Source: Bacillota bacterium (GTDB taxonomy: Bacteria; Bacillota; Clostridia; Lachnospirales; Lachnospiraceae). From it: a stretch of 42,406 nucleotides of DNA. The notes under the pieces were generated by a model that searched no databases, was not told where the DNA came from, and was given only the letters and a program-made list of their open reading frames with translations. Shown piece by piece: positions 1 through 7,356 of the stretch (its first letter is position 1; the number at the start of each line of letters is the position of its first letter). The translations under genes were made by a program, and so were the position numbers. Location: contig JAEYJO010000005.1 in assembly GCA_023408815.1 (NCBI GenBank), positions 1-42,406 of the forward strand. The letters are read 5' to 3'.

Positions 1-13
1 TACTATTAATCAT

Positions 14-94
14 AGAGAACACCTATCCTTTGTTTGTATTGGTTTAGTCGCTAAATACTTTATCACAAAGTGGTGTTCTCTTGTTTTTTATTTT
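14..94 (+). terminator. Long-loop inverted repeat followed by T-rich tract
   Basis: A perfect 10-bp inverted repeat (agagaacacc at 14-23, ggtgttctct at 72-81) encloses about 48 bases that contain a second small stem (tttag/ctaaa near 42-54). A T-rich stretch follows on the plus strand. This could be the terminator of a gene left of the window or a structured RNA end. The loop is longer than in a textbook Rho-independent terminator, so the call is tentative. Confidence 0.3.
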
Positions 95-132
95 CCATTT
101 AATCCGAATAAAATTTTACACTAGCAACAAAA

Positions 133-150
133 GTATGCTTTCCTATTACT
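133..150. repeat. Terminator-adjacent motif, copy 1
   Basis: The 18-mer gtatgctttcctattact directly abuts the hairpin at 151-176. It shares the core CTTTYCTATT with copies at 10373-10390 and 34654-34671, which also sit beside terminator hairpins. It matches copy 2 at 13 of 18 positions by eye. Function unknown. Confidence 0.4.
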
Positions 151-186
151 AAAAGGATGACCGAGGCCATCCTTTTGCTTTTTGTT
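151..186. terminator. Rho-independent terminator, probably bidirectional
   Basis: The stem aaaaggatg/catcctttt encloses an 8-base loop and is followed on the plus strand by a T-rich tract. On the minus strand it lies 11 nt beyond the stop of the Spo0A-like gene, with T residues forming the last part of the stem. It probably ends that transcript. Confidence 0.6.
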
Positions 187-585
187 TTATAGTTTACCAT
201 TTTCCATATCCAGATTTATTTTATCTGCAATCTGCGCAATGTATTCGCTGTTAGTAGGTCTTGTCTGACCTGTCAGTATGGAATAACCGAATAATTCTTC
301 AAAGGTTTCGGGATTTCCCCTCATCCAGGATACCTCAATTGCATTGCGAATAGCCCGTTCCACCTTCTGGTCCGTCGTCTTGAACTGCTTTGCAATCTCA
401 GGATATAAAAGTTTCGTTACGCTTCCGACCACTTCCATATCCTTTTTCGCTATGATGATTGCCGCACGCAGGTAATGGTATCCCTTTAAATGTGCAGGCA
501 CTCCCATATCGAGCATTATTTTAGTTACGTGTTTTATCAATTCCGCATCTCTTAATCCGTCAATATCCACGATAAAATTCCCCAC
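187..585 (-). CDS. Stand-alone Spo0A C-terminal (DNA-binding) domain protein
   Basis: This 132-residue protein matches the effector domain of the sporulation master regulator Spo0A over almost its whole length. Recognisable blocks are GYHYLRAAI (about 36-44), LYPEIAKQFKTT (about 60-71), the recognition-helix region VERAIRNAIEVSWMRGN (about 75-91) and FGYSILTG...PTNSEYIAQIADKI near the C terminus. The N-terminal receiver domain with its phosphorylatable Asp, which makes up the first half of normal Spo0A (about 260-270 residues), is absent. An in-frame stop lies about 45 nt upstream of the start, so this is not an obvious recent truncation in the window. The start is GTG at 585; no ATG is available and the ribosome binding site is weak. 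It has its own promoter (654-682) and terminator (151-176). It may bind Spo0A-box-like DNA without phosphorylation control, but the targets are unknown. Confidence 0.85.
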   Translation of the reverse strand: MGNFIVDIDGLRDAELIKHVTKIMLDMGVPAHLKGYHYLRAAIIIAKKDMEVVGSVTKLLYPEIAKQFKTTDQKVERAIRNAIEVSWMRGNPETFEELFGYSILTGQTRPTNSEYIAQIADKINLDMENGKL

Positions 586-653
586 ATATTGTATATACGA
601 TTTCTTATATTGTTACCTAAGCCCGCTTATTCCGGCATTTTACTGCAAAATTC

Positions 654-682
654 ATCATACCATATGCCGGTTTTTCTGTAAA
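654..682 (-). promoter_or_regulatory. Sigma-A promoter of the Spo0A-domain gene, with flanking inverted repeat
   Basis: On the minus strand TTTACA (677-682) and TATGAT (654-659) are separated by exactly 17 bp, each one base from consensus. The expected start near 647 leaves a leader of about 60 nt. A 7-bp inverted repeat, ccggcat at 632-638 and atgccgg at 664-670, brackets the -10 box and could be an operator. Confidence 0.5.
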
Positions 683-729
683 CCTTAAAGCGTCGCGCGG
701 ATGGTGAAGAGTACTCTGTACCGCTCTGT

Positions 730-1836
730 TTACAAGTATTCAGTCTTGCCCTGTTCTTCCAAAATCTCTACGATTTTTTTAACATCCTGCGCCTTGTTTT
801 TGTCGCAGACCAATATCGCATCCTCTGTCTCCACAATGATGACATTATCCAGTCCGATAGTGGCAATTAACTTACTTTTGCCATAGGCAATGCAATTTTT
901 AGAACCGATATGAATCTGTTCTCCGTAGGTTACGTTATTATTTCCGTCCGCATCATACAGCGTATCGAGCGCATCCCAGCTTCCAACGTCGCTCCAGCCG
1001 AAATCGCCTTCCAGCATAATTACGTTATCCGCCCTCTCCATAATTCCATAATCCACGGAAATCTTCGGAATGGTCGGGTATACTCTTTCGATAGTCTCCT
1101 TCTCCTTATCCGTACCGATGGCTTCTTCGATTTCTAAAAGACACTCATATACATCCGGCAGAAGTTCTTCGAAATATTTTAATATAACGGAGGTTTTCCA
1201 TACGAACATTCCGCTGTTCCAGAGATAACAGCCCTGCTCCACATAGGACTTAGCCGTAGAAAGGCTGGGTTTCTCCACGAAATCGGCTACCGGATATGCG
1301 GCTATGCGCTTTCCGCTCTCCTTGCTTATCGTATGACCTACTTCTTTTACTTTTTTATTGTACTTAATATAGCCGTAGCCGGTAGCAGGATTCGTGGGCT
1401 TGATTCCTATCGTCACCAGCCTGTCCGTCTTTTCAGCCAGCTCCATCGCATAGTCCATTACCTCCGCATATGCGGCGCCGTTTTTGATGTAGTGGTCCGA
1501 TGCCAGCACGCACATTACGCCGTCTCCGTACTTTTTGCGGATCTCCACCGCGGCATAGCCGATGCACGCCGCCGTATTTCTTGCAGCAGGCTCGGACAGA
1601 ATATGCTTTGCCTCGAGCCTTCCTTCGGTCACCTTCTCCATCAGTTCCGCCTGCACAGCGTTCGTAACGATATAGATATTCTCTCCCCGAACGCTTTTTT
1701 TGATTCTGTCGATGGTCTCATTCACCATCGTATCCCTGCCCGTGAGATTCAACAATTGCTTCGGTACTTCCCTGCGGCTCAAGGGCCAGAATCTCGTTCC
1801 GCCTCCGCCCGCCATAATTATGCCGTATCTTTCCAT
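730..1836 (-). CDS. manC: Mannose-1-phosphate guanylyltransferase
   Basis: The enzyme makes GDP-mannose from mannose 1-phosphate and GTP in the cytoplasm. The nucleotidyltransferase signature AGGGGTRFWPLSR followed by PKQ is at the N terminus; DFVEKP and a WNSGMFVWK block lie in the middle, and GDFGWSDVGSWDAL is typical of the family. At about 368 residues it is the single-domain form; the C-terminal phosphomannose isomerase domain of bifunctional ManC/AlgA proteins is missing. I prefer the ATG at 1836 because GGAAGG lies 9 nt upstream; the ATG at 1857, directly after the upstream stop, is a less well spaced alternative. It is the last gene of a cluster with GDP-fucose synthase and a membrane protein, so the product is probably used for GDP-mannose and GDP-fucose in surface polysaccharide. 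Confidence 0.9.
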   Translation of the reverse strand: MERYGIIMAGGGGTRFWPLSRREVPKQLLNLTGRDTMVNETIDRIKKSVRGENIYIVTNAVQAELMEKVTEGRLEAKHILSEPAARNTAACIGYAAVEIRKKYGDGVMCVLASDHYIKNGAAYAEVMDYAMELAEKTDRLVTIGIKPTNPATGYGYIKYNKKVKEVGHTISKESGKRIAAYPVADFVEKPSLSTAKSYVEQGCYLWNSGMFVWKTSVILKYFEELLPDVYECLLEIEEAIGTDKEKETIERVYPTIPKISVDYGIMERADNVIMLEGDFGWSDVGSWDALDTLYDADGNNNVTYGEQIHIGSKNCIAYGKSKLIATIGLDNVIIVETEDAILVCDKNKAQDVKKIVEILEEQGKTEYL

Positions 1837-1857
1837 TTTGCCGTTTCCTTCCGTCAT

Positions 1858-2820
1858 TTACCTTCCATCCATTCTTGCGCTGTCTATATTTTCCTTAAAC
1901 CATTCGTAAGCCAGCCCTACGCCTTCTTCCAGGTCCACTTTGTGCTTCCAGCCCATAGCATGGAGCTTATCTACGTTAGTGAGCTTTCTTGGTGTGCCGT
2001 CCGGCATGTCCTTGTTCCACACGATATCGCCTTCGAAGCCTACCGTACGGCAAACCGTTTCCGCCAGCTCCCTGATGCTGACTTCCTTTCCTGTTCCTAT
2101 ATTCACATGCTGCTCGCCGCTGTAATTTTCTAATAAAAATACGCAGGCATCCGCCATATCGTCCACATATAAGAACTCTCTCAGCGGACTTCCCGTTCCC
2201 CACAGTTCCACGATAGACGTGCCATTTACCTTAGCCTCATGGAACTTGCGGATCATGGCCGGCAATACATGGGAGTTCTTCAAATCATAATTGTCATGCG
2301 GACCATAAAGGTTTGTCGGCATGCAGCTGATAAAATCATCTCCGTACTGGATTTTAAAATACTTGCACATCTCCAGTCCCGCTATCTTTGCAATCGCATA
2401 TGCTTCATTTGTCTCCTCAAGGAGTCCGGTCAAAAGCGCGTCTTCCGGTATGGGCTGAGGCGCAAGCTTGGGATAAATGCAAGTGCTTCCCAAAAATAAC
2501 AGTTTTTTTACTTTATAATCATGACAGCATTTGATGACGTTGCACTGTACCTGCATATTCTCATATGCAAATTCCGCGGGCTTCGTGTTGTTGGCATGGA
2601 TTCCTCCTACCTTGGCCGCCGCCAGCACGACTACATCCGGTCTTTCCTCTTCAAAAAAAGCGATTACATCCGCCTGAACCGTCAAATCCAACTCCTTATG
2701 CGTTCTTCCTACGATATTTGTGTAGCCCTTGGATTGCAGGTTCCTTACGATTGCGCTGCCTACCAGCCCTCTATGTCCTGCCACATAAATTTTGTCTGTC
2801 TTATTCATTGTTTTCTCCAT
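1858..2820 (-). CDS. fcl: GDP-L-fucose synthase (epimerase/reductase)
   Basis: This short-chain dehydrogenase converts GDP-4-keto-6-deoxymannose to GDP-L-fucose with NADPH. The Rossmann motif GHRGLVGSAIVR is at the N terminus, GSTCIYP and the catalytic YAIAK follow, and PTNLYGPHDNYD and the C-terminal PDGTPRK block are typical of Fcl/WcaG. The length (320) fits the family. Start choice is between the ATG at 2820 (AGGAAAG upstream) and the ATG at 2808 (GGAG upstream); the second gives the more usual N terminus MNKTDKIYVAG. The stop codon directly touches the manC reading frame, which supports co-transcription. GDP-mannose 4,6-dehydratase (gmd), needed to make its substrate, is not in this window. 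Confidence 0.92.
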   Translation of the reverse strand: MEKTMNKTDKIYVAGHRGLVGSAIVRNLQSKGYTNIVGRTHKELDLTVQADVIAFFEEERPDVVVLAAAKVGGIHANNTKPAEFAYENMQVQCNVIKCCHDYKVKKLLFLGSTCIYPKLAPQPIPEDALLTGLLEETNEAYAIAKIAGLEMCKYFKIQYGDDFISCMPTNLYGPHDNYDLKNSHVLPAMIRKFHEAKVNGTSIVELWGTGSPLREFLYVDDMADACVFLLENYSGEQHVNIGTGKEVSIRELAETVCRTVGFEGDIVWNKDMPDGTPRKLTNVDKLHAMGWKHKVDLEEGVGLAYEWFKENIDSARMDGR

Positions 2821-2861
2821 CTCTTTCCTATACTATTAATTATTAAATTATAATCAAACGT

Positions 2862-4553
2862 TTATTTTTTATAACGAAAGCCTTCTCTTATATTCGTTCC
2901 CCGTAATGTCATCTCAGCCTTTGCAGGGGAAGAAGGGAACGCATCATATCCTGCCCTGTCGCCCGTAACCGGATAAAAAAAAGTCAATCCGTCTATTTCA
3001 TAAACGTTCATTTCAAAATTTTCATAGTCCTTCTGATTTATCATATAATTGCCGTCATAAGCCGAGGCAGCCTCTCTGCCAAAGGCATACACCTTATAAC
3101 ACGCAAAAAACCCCAAGGCTATATAAATCGCCCGCCAAGCGTATTTTCCCTTTACAACATACAGCATCAACCCGCCAAAAGTCAGAGCGGAAGCAAGCCA
3201 TACATAAACACAGCCATAGCGAATGAGCGGCGCAGAAAAGAGCCAAAACAAAAAGGAAAGATTCACCGTAACCGCCGCAAGCAAGATGTCGTACATTTCT
3301 TTTTTTCTTTTTATCCATATGGCAAATGCCGCTGCCACAGAAACAGGAATCGATAACGCGGCCCCGAGAACCGACAGTTTATCCACTGCTCCAAGCCCCC
3401 TTAGCCACTCCGGAAACCATGCGCTTATCGGTGCCCAATATCTGGCCGCATCATGAATCCCACGTCCCCACGCTTGTATTTCTTTCGCGTCATAATCGGC
3501 AATTCCTTTCGGTATCTTCCAATCGGCAGAGAATAAATCCATTGCAGTAAAAGGATAGATCAGCCAGCCTGATATTATTACATTCCGAATCAGATAAGGC
3601 GCAATGACAATGGCTCCAAGTCCTATAAAGGAAAAGATACCCCTAAAATTTCTGCTTTTTATGAGCATTGCCGCAGGCTTTACCACGAGCAGCAAAATGA
3701 GCGCCGCCGAAAGCTTCAGACTCATGGCATATACCGCCGCAAGACTCAAAAGTCCATATGGAATCCATGATTCCTCTTTTTTATCTGCCAAATCCAAAAA
3801 GCGGATGACAATATAGAAAATGGTAAGCACCATGAAATAATCTGAGGCCGGAGATACCATTTCATCGAAAATAATGAGCAGATAATAAATACAAGCTATC
3901 CGTGCAAAATCAGAAAGAATCAGCCGTTTTCGCCGCAAGGCTTCTGCGATTTCACCGCATACCTTTGCTAATATAAGTCCAAAAAATCCTGCCATGCAGT
4001 GGTAGGATTGTATCCCCAAAAAGGAAAAGCTAAAGAGTGCCGACAGGCTGAACGCCGAGCTGTTATAAGCCAGTCTGCAGTGAAGATTTCCCAAGCCCTT
4101 TACTATACCGTATTCCTCTATCCACCGAATGCTTTGGGCATGGTAAAGCCCTGTATCATAATGGATAATACCTCTCGAGGTCCCATAGGCGAACAGCAGA
4201 AACAAAAACAGATAGCCTGCCGCCTTTTTCCACGTAACGTTCTCCTTAACCTTAAGAAGCTCTTTAAAAAGATCCCTTCGAAAAACTGCGATAGTAACGG
4301 CACACAAAAAGAGTAGAAGGATGTTCGCCGCAAATCCCACCTTGTAAAACAAGCTGAAAAACTGCGCGTACACCGTAAGCGCCACAAGTCCTGCCATACA
4401 ATAGCTGTCTATTTTCAAAGTTTGCCAAAATGTCTCCGGCACTTCCTTTCTATTTCTGCCCGTACAAAACTTCCCGATACCCTTTAGTACCAAAAAACCC
4501 GTCAAATACGCCGTCAGAAGTACATACAGGAAAATCAGACAAACCGAAAGCAT
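2862..4553 (-). CDS. Polytopic membrane protein, probably polysaccharide-related
   Basis: A 563-residue protein with many hydrophobic segments (my estimate is 11-13) spread along its length. A conserved-looking loop, HYDTGLYHAQSIRWIEEYG (around 130-148) followed by NLHCRLAYNSS, resembles the periplasmic-type loop of large membrane glycosyltransferases and O-antigen ligase/polymerase-like proteins; I recall similar sequences as an uncharacterised family also found in Leptospira. No soluble catalytic domain is visible. The C-terminal 80 residues are non-membrane and end in basic residues. It is the first gene of a unit with fcl (41-nt gap) and manC, so a role in assembling or exporting a fucose- or mannose-containing glycan is a reasonable inference. 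GTGAGG upstream of the ATG serves as ribosome binding site. Confidence 0.7.
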   Translation of the reverse strand: MLSVCLIFLYVLLTAYLTGFLVLKGIGKFCTGRNRKEVPETFWQTLKIDSYCMAGLVALTVYAQFFSLFYKVGFAANILLLFLCAVTIAVFRRDLFKELLKVKENVTWKKAAGYLFLFLLFAYGTSRGIIHYDTGLYHAQSIRWIEEYGIVKGLGNLHCRLAYNSSAFSLSALFSFSFLGIQSYHCMAGFFGLILAKVCGEIAEALRRKRLILSDFARIACIYYLLIIFDEMVSPASDYFMVLTIFYIVIRFLDLADKKEESWIPYGLLSLAAVYAMSLKLSAALILLLVVKPAAMLIKSRNFRGIFSFIGLGAIVIAPYLIRNVIISGWLIYPFTAMDLFSADWKIPKGIADYDAKEIQAWGRGIHDAARYWAPISAWFPEWLRGLGAVDKLSVLGAALSIPVSVAAAFAIWIKRKKEMYDILLAAVTVNLSFLFWLFSAPLIRYGCVYVWLASALTFGGLMLYVVKGKYAWRAIYIALGFFACYKVYAFGREAASAYDGNYMINQKDYENFEMNVYEIDGLTFFYPVTGDRAGYDAFPSSPAKAEMTLRGTNIREGFRYKK

Positions 4554-4595
4554 ATATCATACCTCACATTGTGTTATTTTGCTATTCCATTAGCG

Positions 4596-4624
4596 AGTAT
4601 ACTATTGTATAATGCAAGTGGCAA
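4596..4624 (-). promoter_or_regulatory. Sigma-A promoter of the membrane protein-fcl-manC unit
   Basis: On the minus strand TTGCCA (4619-4624) and TATACT (4596-4601) are 17 bp apart; each box differs from consensus by one base. The start point would fall near 4589, giving a leader of about 36 nt. The paired AraC-type repeats begin 5 bp upstream of the -35 box. Confidence 0.55.
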
Positions 4625-4629
4625 CCTAC

Positions 4630-4658
4630 AATATTGCGTCAAAATAGTAAAATATTGC
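4630..4658. promoter_or_regulatory. Direct repeat with 21-bp period, candidate AraC-family binding site
   Basis: AATATTGC occurs at 4630-4637 and 4651-4658, exactly 21 bp apart (two helical turns), and both copies are followed by a GTC (directly or after one extra base). Paired direct half-sites with this spacing are typical of AraC-family dimers. The site lies between the AraC gene and the divergent glycan cluster. Confidence 0.4.
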
Positions 4659-4767
4659 TGTCGCCATATCCATAGTCATCAGTACAGGACGCGTAAGACC
4701 TTGTCAATTGATGATAGCTTCATCCAAGCCTTGAAAAACATCCGAAATCGGGAAAGGAAAGCAACTT

Positions 4768-5604
4768 ATGGCAAAATCTACTTCTAACCGCATCATTTTA
4801 ACCCCGACTTCTTACGCCAAAGAGCATTATCTTCACGTTCAGGAGGTGGGCACACTGCAAAGTCTGGAGCCTCATATCAGCAAGAGGCAGAACCTTAACT
4901 CCTACCTGTTCTTTGTAGTGCTGGACGGATGCGGAGAGGTTTCCTATGAAAATAAAAAGTATTCTATTTCCGCCGGCGACTGCGTCTGGATCGACTGCAC
5001 CCGTCCCTATTCACACGAAAGCAGCGCTAATGACCCTTGGAGCCTGATGTGGGTACATTTTAACGGTGCGGAGGCGAGAGCCCATTACGATAATTTTATC
5101 CGTCATAGCAATTCCTTTTTGTTTCGTCCCAGAAACCTCGTCGCTTTTACCGACGCTCTTACGCTGCTTTATCGCACACAGCAGACAAAGTCCGTGTTTA
5201 TGGAGCTCATTTCCAACAAATACCTTACCGATATTATCACCCTCTGCTTTACGGAAAGCAGGCAGGAGCACGAAGGAGAATATTCCATTCCGGAAAAGCT
5301 TGTGCAGATACATTCTTATTTGGAACAGCATTATAACGAAAAAATCACCTTGGAAAAACTATCCGAACATTTTTTCATCAGTAAATTCCATCTCTCCAGA
5401 GAGTACAAAAAAACATACGGTATCACACTGTTCCATGACCTTACCGCCAAACGCATCTCCCATGCGAAATCCATGCTGCGCTTCAGCGATGATTCCGTAG
5501 AATCCATTGCCGCAGCCACCGGCTTTCAGGACGCAGGGTATTTTATAAAGGTATTCCGTCAATCGGAAAACATGACGCCGCTGGAATACCGCAAAAAATG
5601 GTAA
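4768..5604 (+). CDS. AraC family transcriptional regulator
   Basis: A 278-residue regulator. The N-terminal half is an AraC-type cupin sensor (about 20-160), with the characteristic GCGEVSYENKKYSISAGDCVWIDCTRPYSHES stretch and WSLMWVHFNG. The C-terminal 100 residues hold the double helix-turn-helix: LEQHYNEKITLEKLSEHFFISKFHLSREYKK, then SMLRFSDDSVESIAAATGFQDAGYFIKVFRQ and the terminal TPLEYRKKW. This domain order is typical of regulators of sugar use. GGAAAGG upstream of the ATG gives a good ribosome binding site. It is divergent from the membrane protein-fcl-manC unit, with candidate half-sites between them. The inducer cannot be read from the sequence. Confidence 0.93.
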   Translation: MAKSTSNRIILTPTSYAKEHYLHVQEVGTLQSLEPHISKRQNLNSYLFFVVLDGCGEVSYENKKYSISAGDCVWIDCTRPYSHESSANDPWSLMWVHFNGAEARAHYDNFIRHSNSFLFRPRNLVAFTDALTLLYRTQQTKSVFMELISNKYLTDIITLCFTESRQEHEGEYSIPEKLVQIHSYLEQHYNEKITLEKLSEHFFISKFHLSREYKKTYGITLFHDLTAKRISHAKSMLRFSDDSVESIAAATGFQDAGYFIKVFRQSENMTPLEYRKKW

Positions 5605-5640
5605 TCGGCCAAAGAAACCTCGGCGATTACCATTATTCTT
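5597..5640. terminator. Bidirectional terminator between convergent genes
   Basis: An 11-bp perfect inverted repeat, aatggtaatcg (5597-5607) and cgattaccatt (5624-5634), overlaps the stop codon of the AraC gene. On the minus strand it is followed by a T6 run and would end the YuiD-like transcript; on the plus strand the following tract is T-rich but interrupted. Confidence 0.6.
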
Positions 5641-5642
5641 CC

Positions 5643-6107
5643 TTACAAATACATCAATACGGCAATTCCTATGCCAAGCAGCGCGCCCATTAATACCTGC
5701 AAGGGGGTATGGCCCACGAACTCCTTGAGCTTGTCCTCCACACTCATTTCTTTTCCCATATGTACGAACATTTCCATCATTTCGTTAAGTACCTTAGCCT
5801 GTATACCGGTTTCTCTTCTGACACCCATTGCGTCGTACATGACAATGATAGCAAAGATTGCGGCAATAGCGAACTGAAAGCTTCCTCCCCCATATTCGAA
5901 ACCCGATGCCGTTACGAGGGCACACACCGTCGCAGAATGGGAACTGGGCATGCCGCCGCTTCCTATCAGGCGTTCTGCCACGAACTTACGATTAAACCAC
6001 ATATGTATGACCGTTTTCAGCACTTGCGCCACCAGCCAGCCGGTTACCGATGCCATAAAAATGCGGTTATAAAATAAATCTTTTAAAAATTCCATTTTTG
6101 TAACCAT
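5643..6107 (-). CDS. Divergent PAP2-type membrane protein (YuiD/DUF212 family)
   Basis: A membrane protein of about 154 residues. The motif GSGGMPSSHSATVCAL is the hallmark of the DUF212/YuiD family, related to the SGH segment of acid phosphatases of the PAP2 superfamily. Three to four hydrophobic segments flank it (FMASVTGWLVAQVLK, FAIAAIFAIIVMYDAMGVRRE, LQVLMGALLGIGIAVLMYL). VRRETGIQAKVLNE and FVGHTPLQVL are also family-typical. An undecaprenyl-phosphate or lipid phosphatase role is possible but not shown for this family. The ATG at 6107 is preceded by AAAGGAT; the longer frame to 6140 lacks a good binding site, and the ATG at 6095 is an alternative. It lies 60 nt after the rfbD stop and may be co-transcribed. 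Confidence 0.85.
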   Translation of the reverse strand: MVTKMEFLKDLFYNRIFMASVTGWLVAQVLKTVIHMWFNRKFVAERLIGSGGMPSSHSATVCALVTASGFEYGGGSFQFAIAAIFAIIVMYDAMGVRRETGIQAKVLNEMMEMFVHMGKEMSVEDKLKEFVGHTPLQVLMGALLGIGIAVLMYL

Positions 6108-6130
6108 AATCCTTTCAAAGTCCAAAGACT

Positions 6131-6146
6131 TCGGGCACAAGCCCGA
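6131..6146. terminator. Small GC-rich hairpin between rfbD and yuiD-like gene
   Basis: A 6-bp stem (tcgggc/gcccga) with an ACAA loop. A clear T-run is missing on the minus strand, so it may be an attenuator or an mRNA-stability structure and not a true terminator. Confidence 0.25.
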
Positions 6147-6167
6147 GGCTTCGACCGAAATTTTTAT

Positions 6168-7022
6168 TTAAAGGCTTTTTATATACCTTCCAATCGCATC
6201 ATGCCAGTCCGCAAACTGAAAATCAGACGTAAGCCTGAGCATATAATTCTCCAGAATAGAATATGCCGGTCTCGGCGCAGAAGCCGGATTCGCCGTCTGA
6301 TATTCCTCTGTTGTAATTTCCTCCACCACAGTTTTCTTGCCCGCAAGCCTGAATATTTCCTTTGCGAAATCAGCCCAATGGCAATAACCCTCACAGGTGC
6401 CGTGGAACAGACCGTAATTTTCACCGGGAACCAGATAACAAATCGCTTTTGCCAATTCCTCCGCGCTTGTGGGAGTACCGAACTGATCGCCCACTACCGT
6501 AACCTTATCGGTCTTCTCCGATAATTGCAGCATAGTCTTCACAAAATTCTTTCCTTCGCCATATAGCCACGCAGTACGGATGATGAAGTAATCCTTTGCA
6601 AATTCCTTCACGAAATTCTCTCCCGCCAGCTTAGACGCACCATACACTCCCTGTGGTCCCGTAAGGTCAAACTCAGTGTAGGGCTTGTCTGCTTTTCCTG
6701 AAAAAACATAATCCGTGGATACCTGAACAAGCTTCGCTCCTGATTCCGTAGCTGCAACGCTCAGGTTGCGGGGACCGATAGCATTAATGCGATATGCGTT
6801 ATCTGCGTCTGTCTCACAGGAATTTACGTTAGTATACGCTGCACAATTGATAATCGCATAAGGCTTAACCTCTTTTACCAGTTTCATCACTTCATCTATA
6901 TTCGTTATATCGAGCTGTGCAACGTCTGTATTGATAAGTTCTATTCCTGTATTTCCTTCATATTGCTTATTGATGGCAATTCCTAATTGCCCGTTGCAGC
7001 CGGTTACTATTATTTTTTTCAT
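6168..7022 (-). CDS. rfbD: dTDP-4-dehydrorhamnose reductase
   Basis: The last enzyme of dTDP-L-rhamnose synthesis reduces dTDP-4-keto-L-rhamnose with NAD(P)H. The N-terminal VTGCNGQLG is the nucleotide-binding turn, STDYVFSG and the catalytic YGASKLAGE (about residues 131-139) follow, and RTAWLYGEGKNFV is conserved in the family. The length of 284 matches RfbD/RmlD. The other three rml genes are not in the window, so they must lie elsewhere or this copy serves a different locus. An AGGAG lies about 13 nt before the ATG, a little far but usable. It is transcribed divergently from the DUF3048 gene. Confidence 0.93.
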   Translation of the reverse strand: MKKIIVTGCNGQLGIAINKQYEGNTGIELINTDVAQLDITNIDEVMKLVKEVKPYAIINCAAYTNVNSCETDADNAYRINAIGPRNLSVAATESGAKLVQVSTDYVFSGKADKPYTEFDLTGPQGVYGASKLAGENFVKEFAKDYFIIRTAWLYGEGKNFVKTMLQLSEKTDKVTVVGDQFGTPTSAEELAKAICYLVPGENYGLFHGTCEGYCHWADFAKEIFRLAGKKTVVEEITTEEYQTANPASAPRPAYSILENYMLRLTSDFQFADWHDAIGRYIKSL

Positions 7023-7079
7023 ATATGGAACAATTCTCCTTTCAAATCCGGCGGCTTTGCGCTAGTCCGGACTATTATC

Positions 7080-7108
7080 ATAATACAACCCGCACTTAGA
7101 ATATGCAA
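7080..7108 (-). promoter_or_regulatory. Candidate promoter of rfbD
   Basis: On the minus strand TTGCAT (7103-7108) and TATTAT (7080-7085) are 17 bp apart. The -10 box is one base from consensus; the -35 box is weak. Its CTTGCATATTC context is identical to that of the promoter at 35956-35984. Confidence 0.4.
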
Positions 7109-7262
7109 GTAAAGTTTCTTCGTCCAGGGACGATATAAGCATATGTTGTTACTATAAACAGCAAAGCGGTGAATAATAAGTATATGTTACATTCTTGTAA
7201 TAAATTCTTAAGATTTTTGTATATATTTTTCATTTCTTCCTAGTGACTCCGCCGATATAATA

Positions 7263-7271
7263 TGCTATAAT
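7263..7271 (+). promoter_or_regulatory. Extended -10 promoter of the DUF3048 gene
   Basis: TGCTATAAT is a perfect extended -10 element; no good -35 box is visible at 17 bp. The start would be near 7279, leaving a leader of about 78 nt. The remaining 7110-7260 stretch of this 334-nt intergenic region is AT-rich, with small hairpins and no gene that I can support. Confidence 0.4.
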
Positions 7272-7356
7272 TTGCCTTGTGGTGCTTTTAGCGGGATTCG
7301 TACGCATTATTTTCCGATTCTAAGCCCCATTTTATTTATGAAAGTGAGGATTATAC

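Noticed and set aside
1333..2133. 266-codon plus-strand open frame
   Set aside because: It runs antisense across manC and fcl, has no recognisable domain and no ribosome binding site; the minus-strand genes explain the region.
5011..5331. 106-codon minus-strand open frame inside the AraC gene
   Set aside because: Antisense shadow of a clear AraC coding region.
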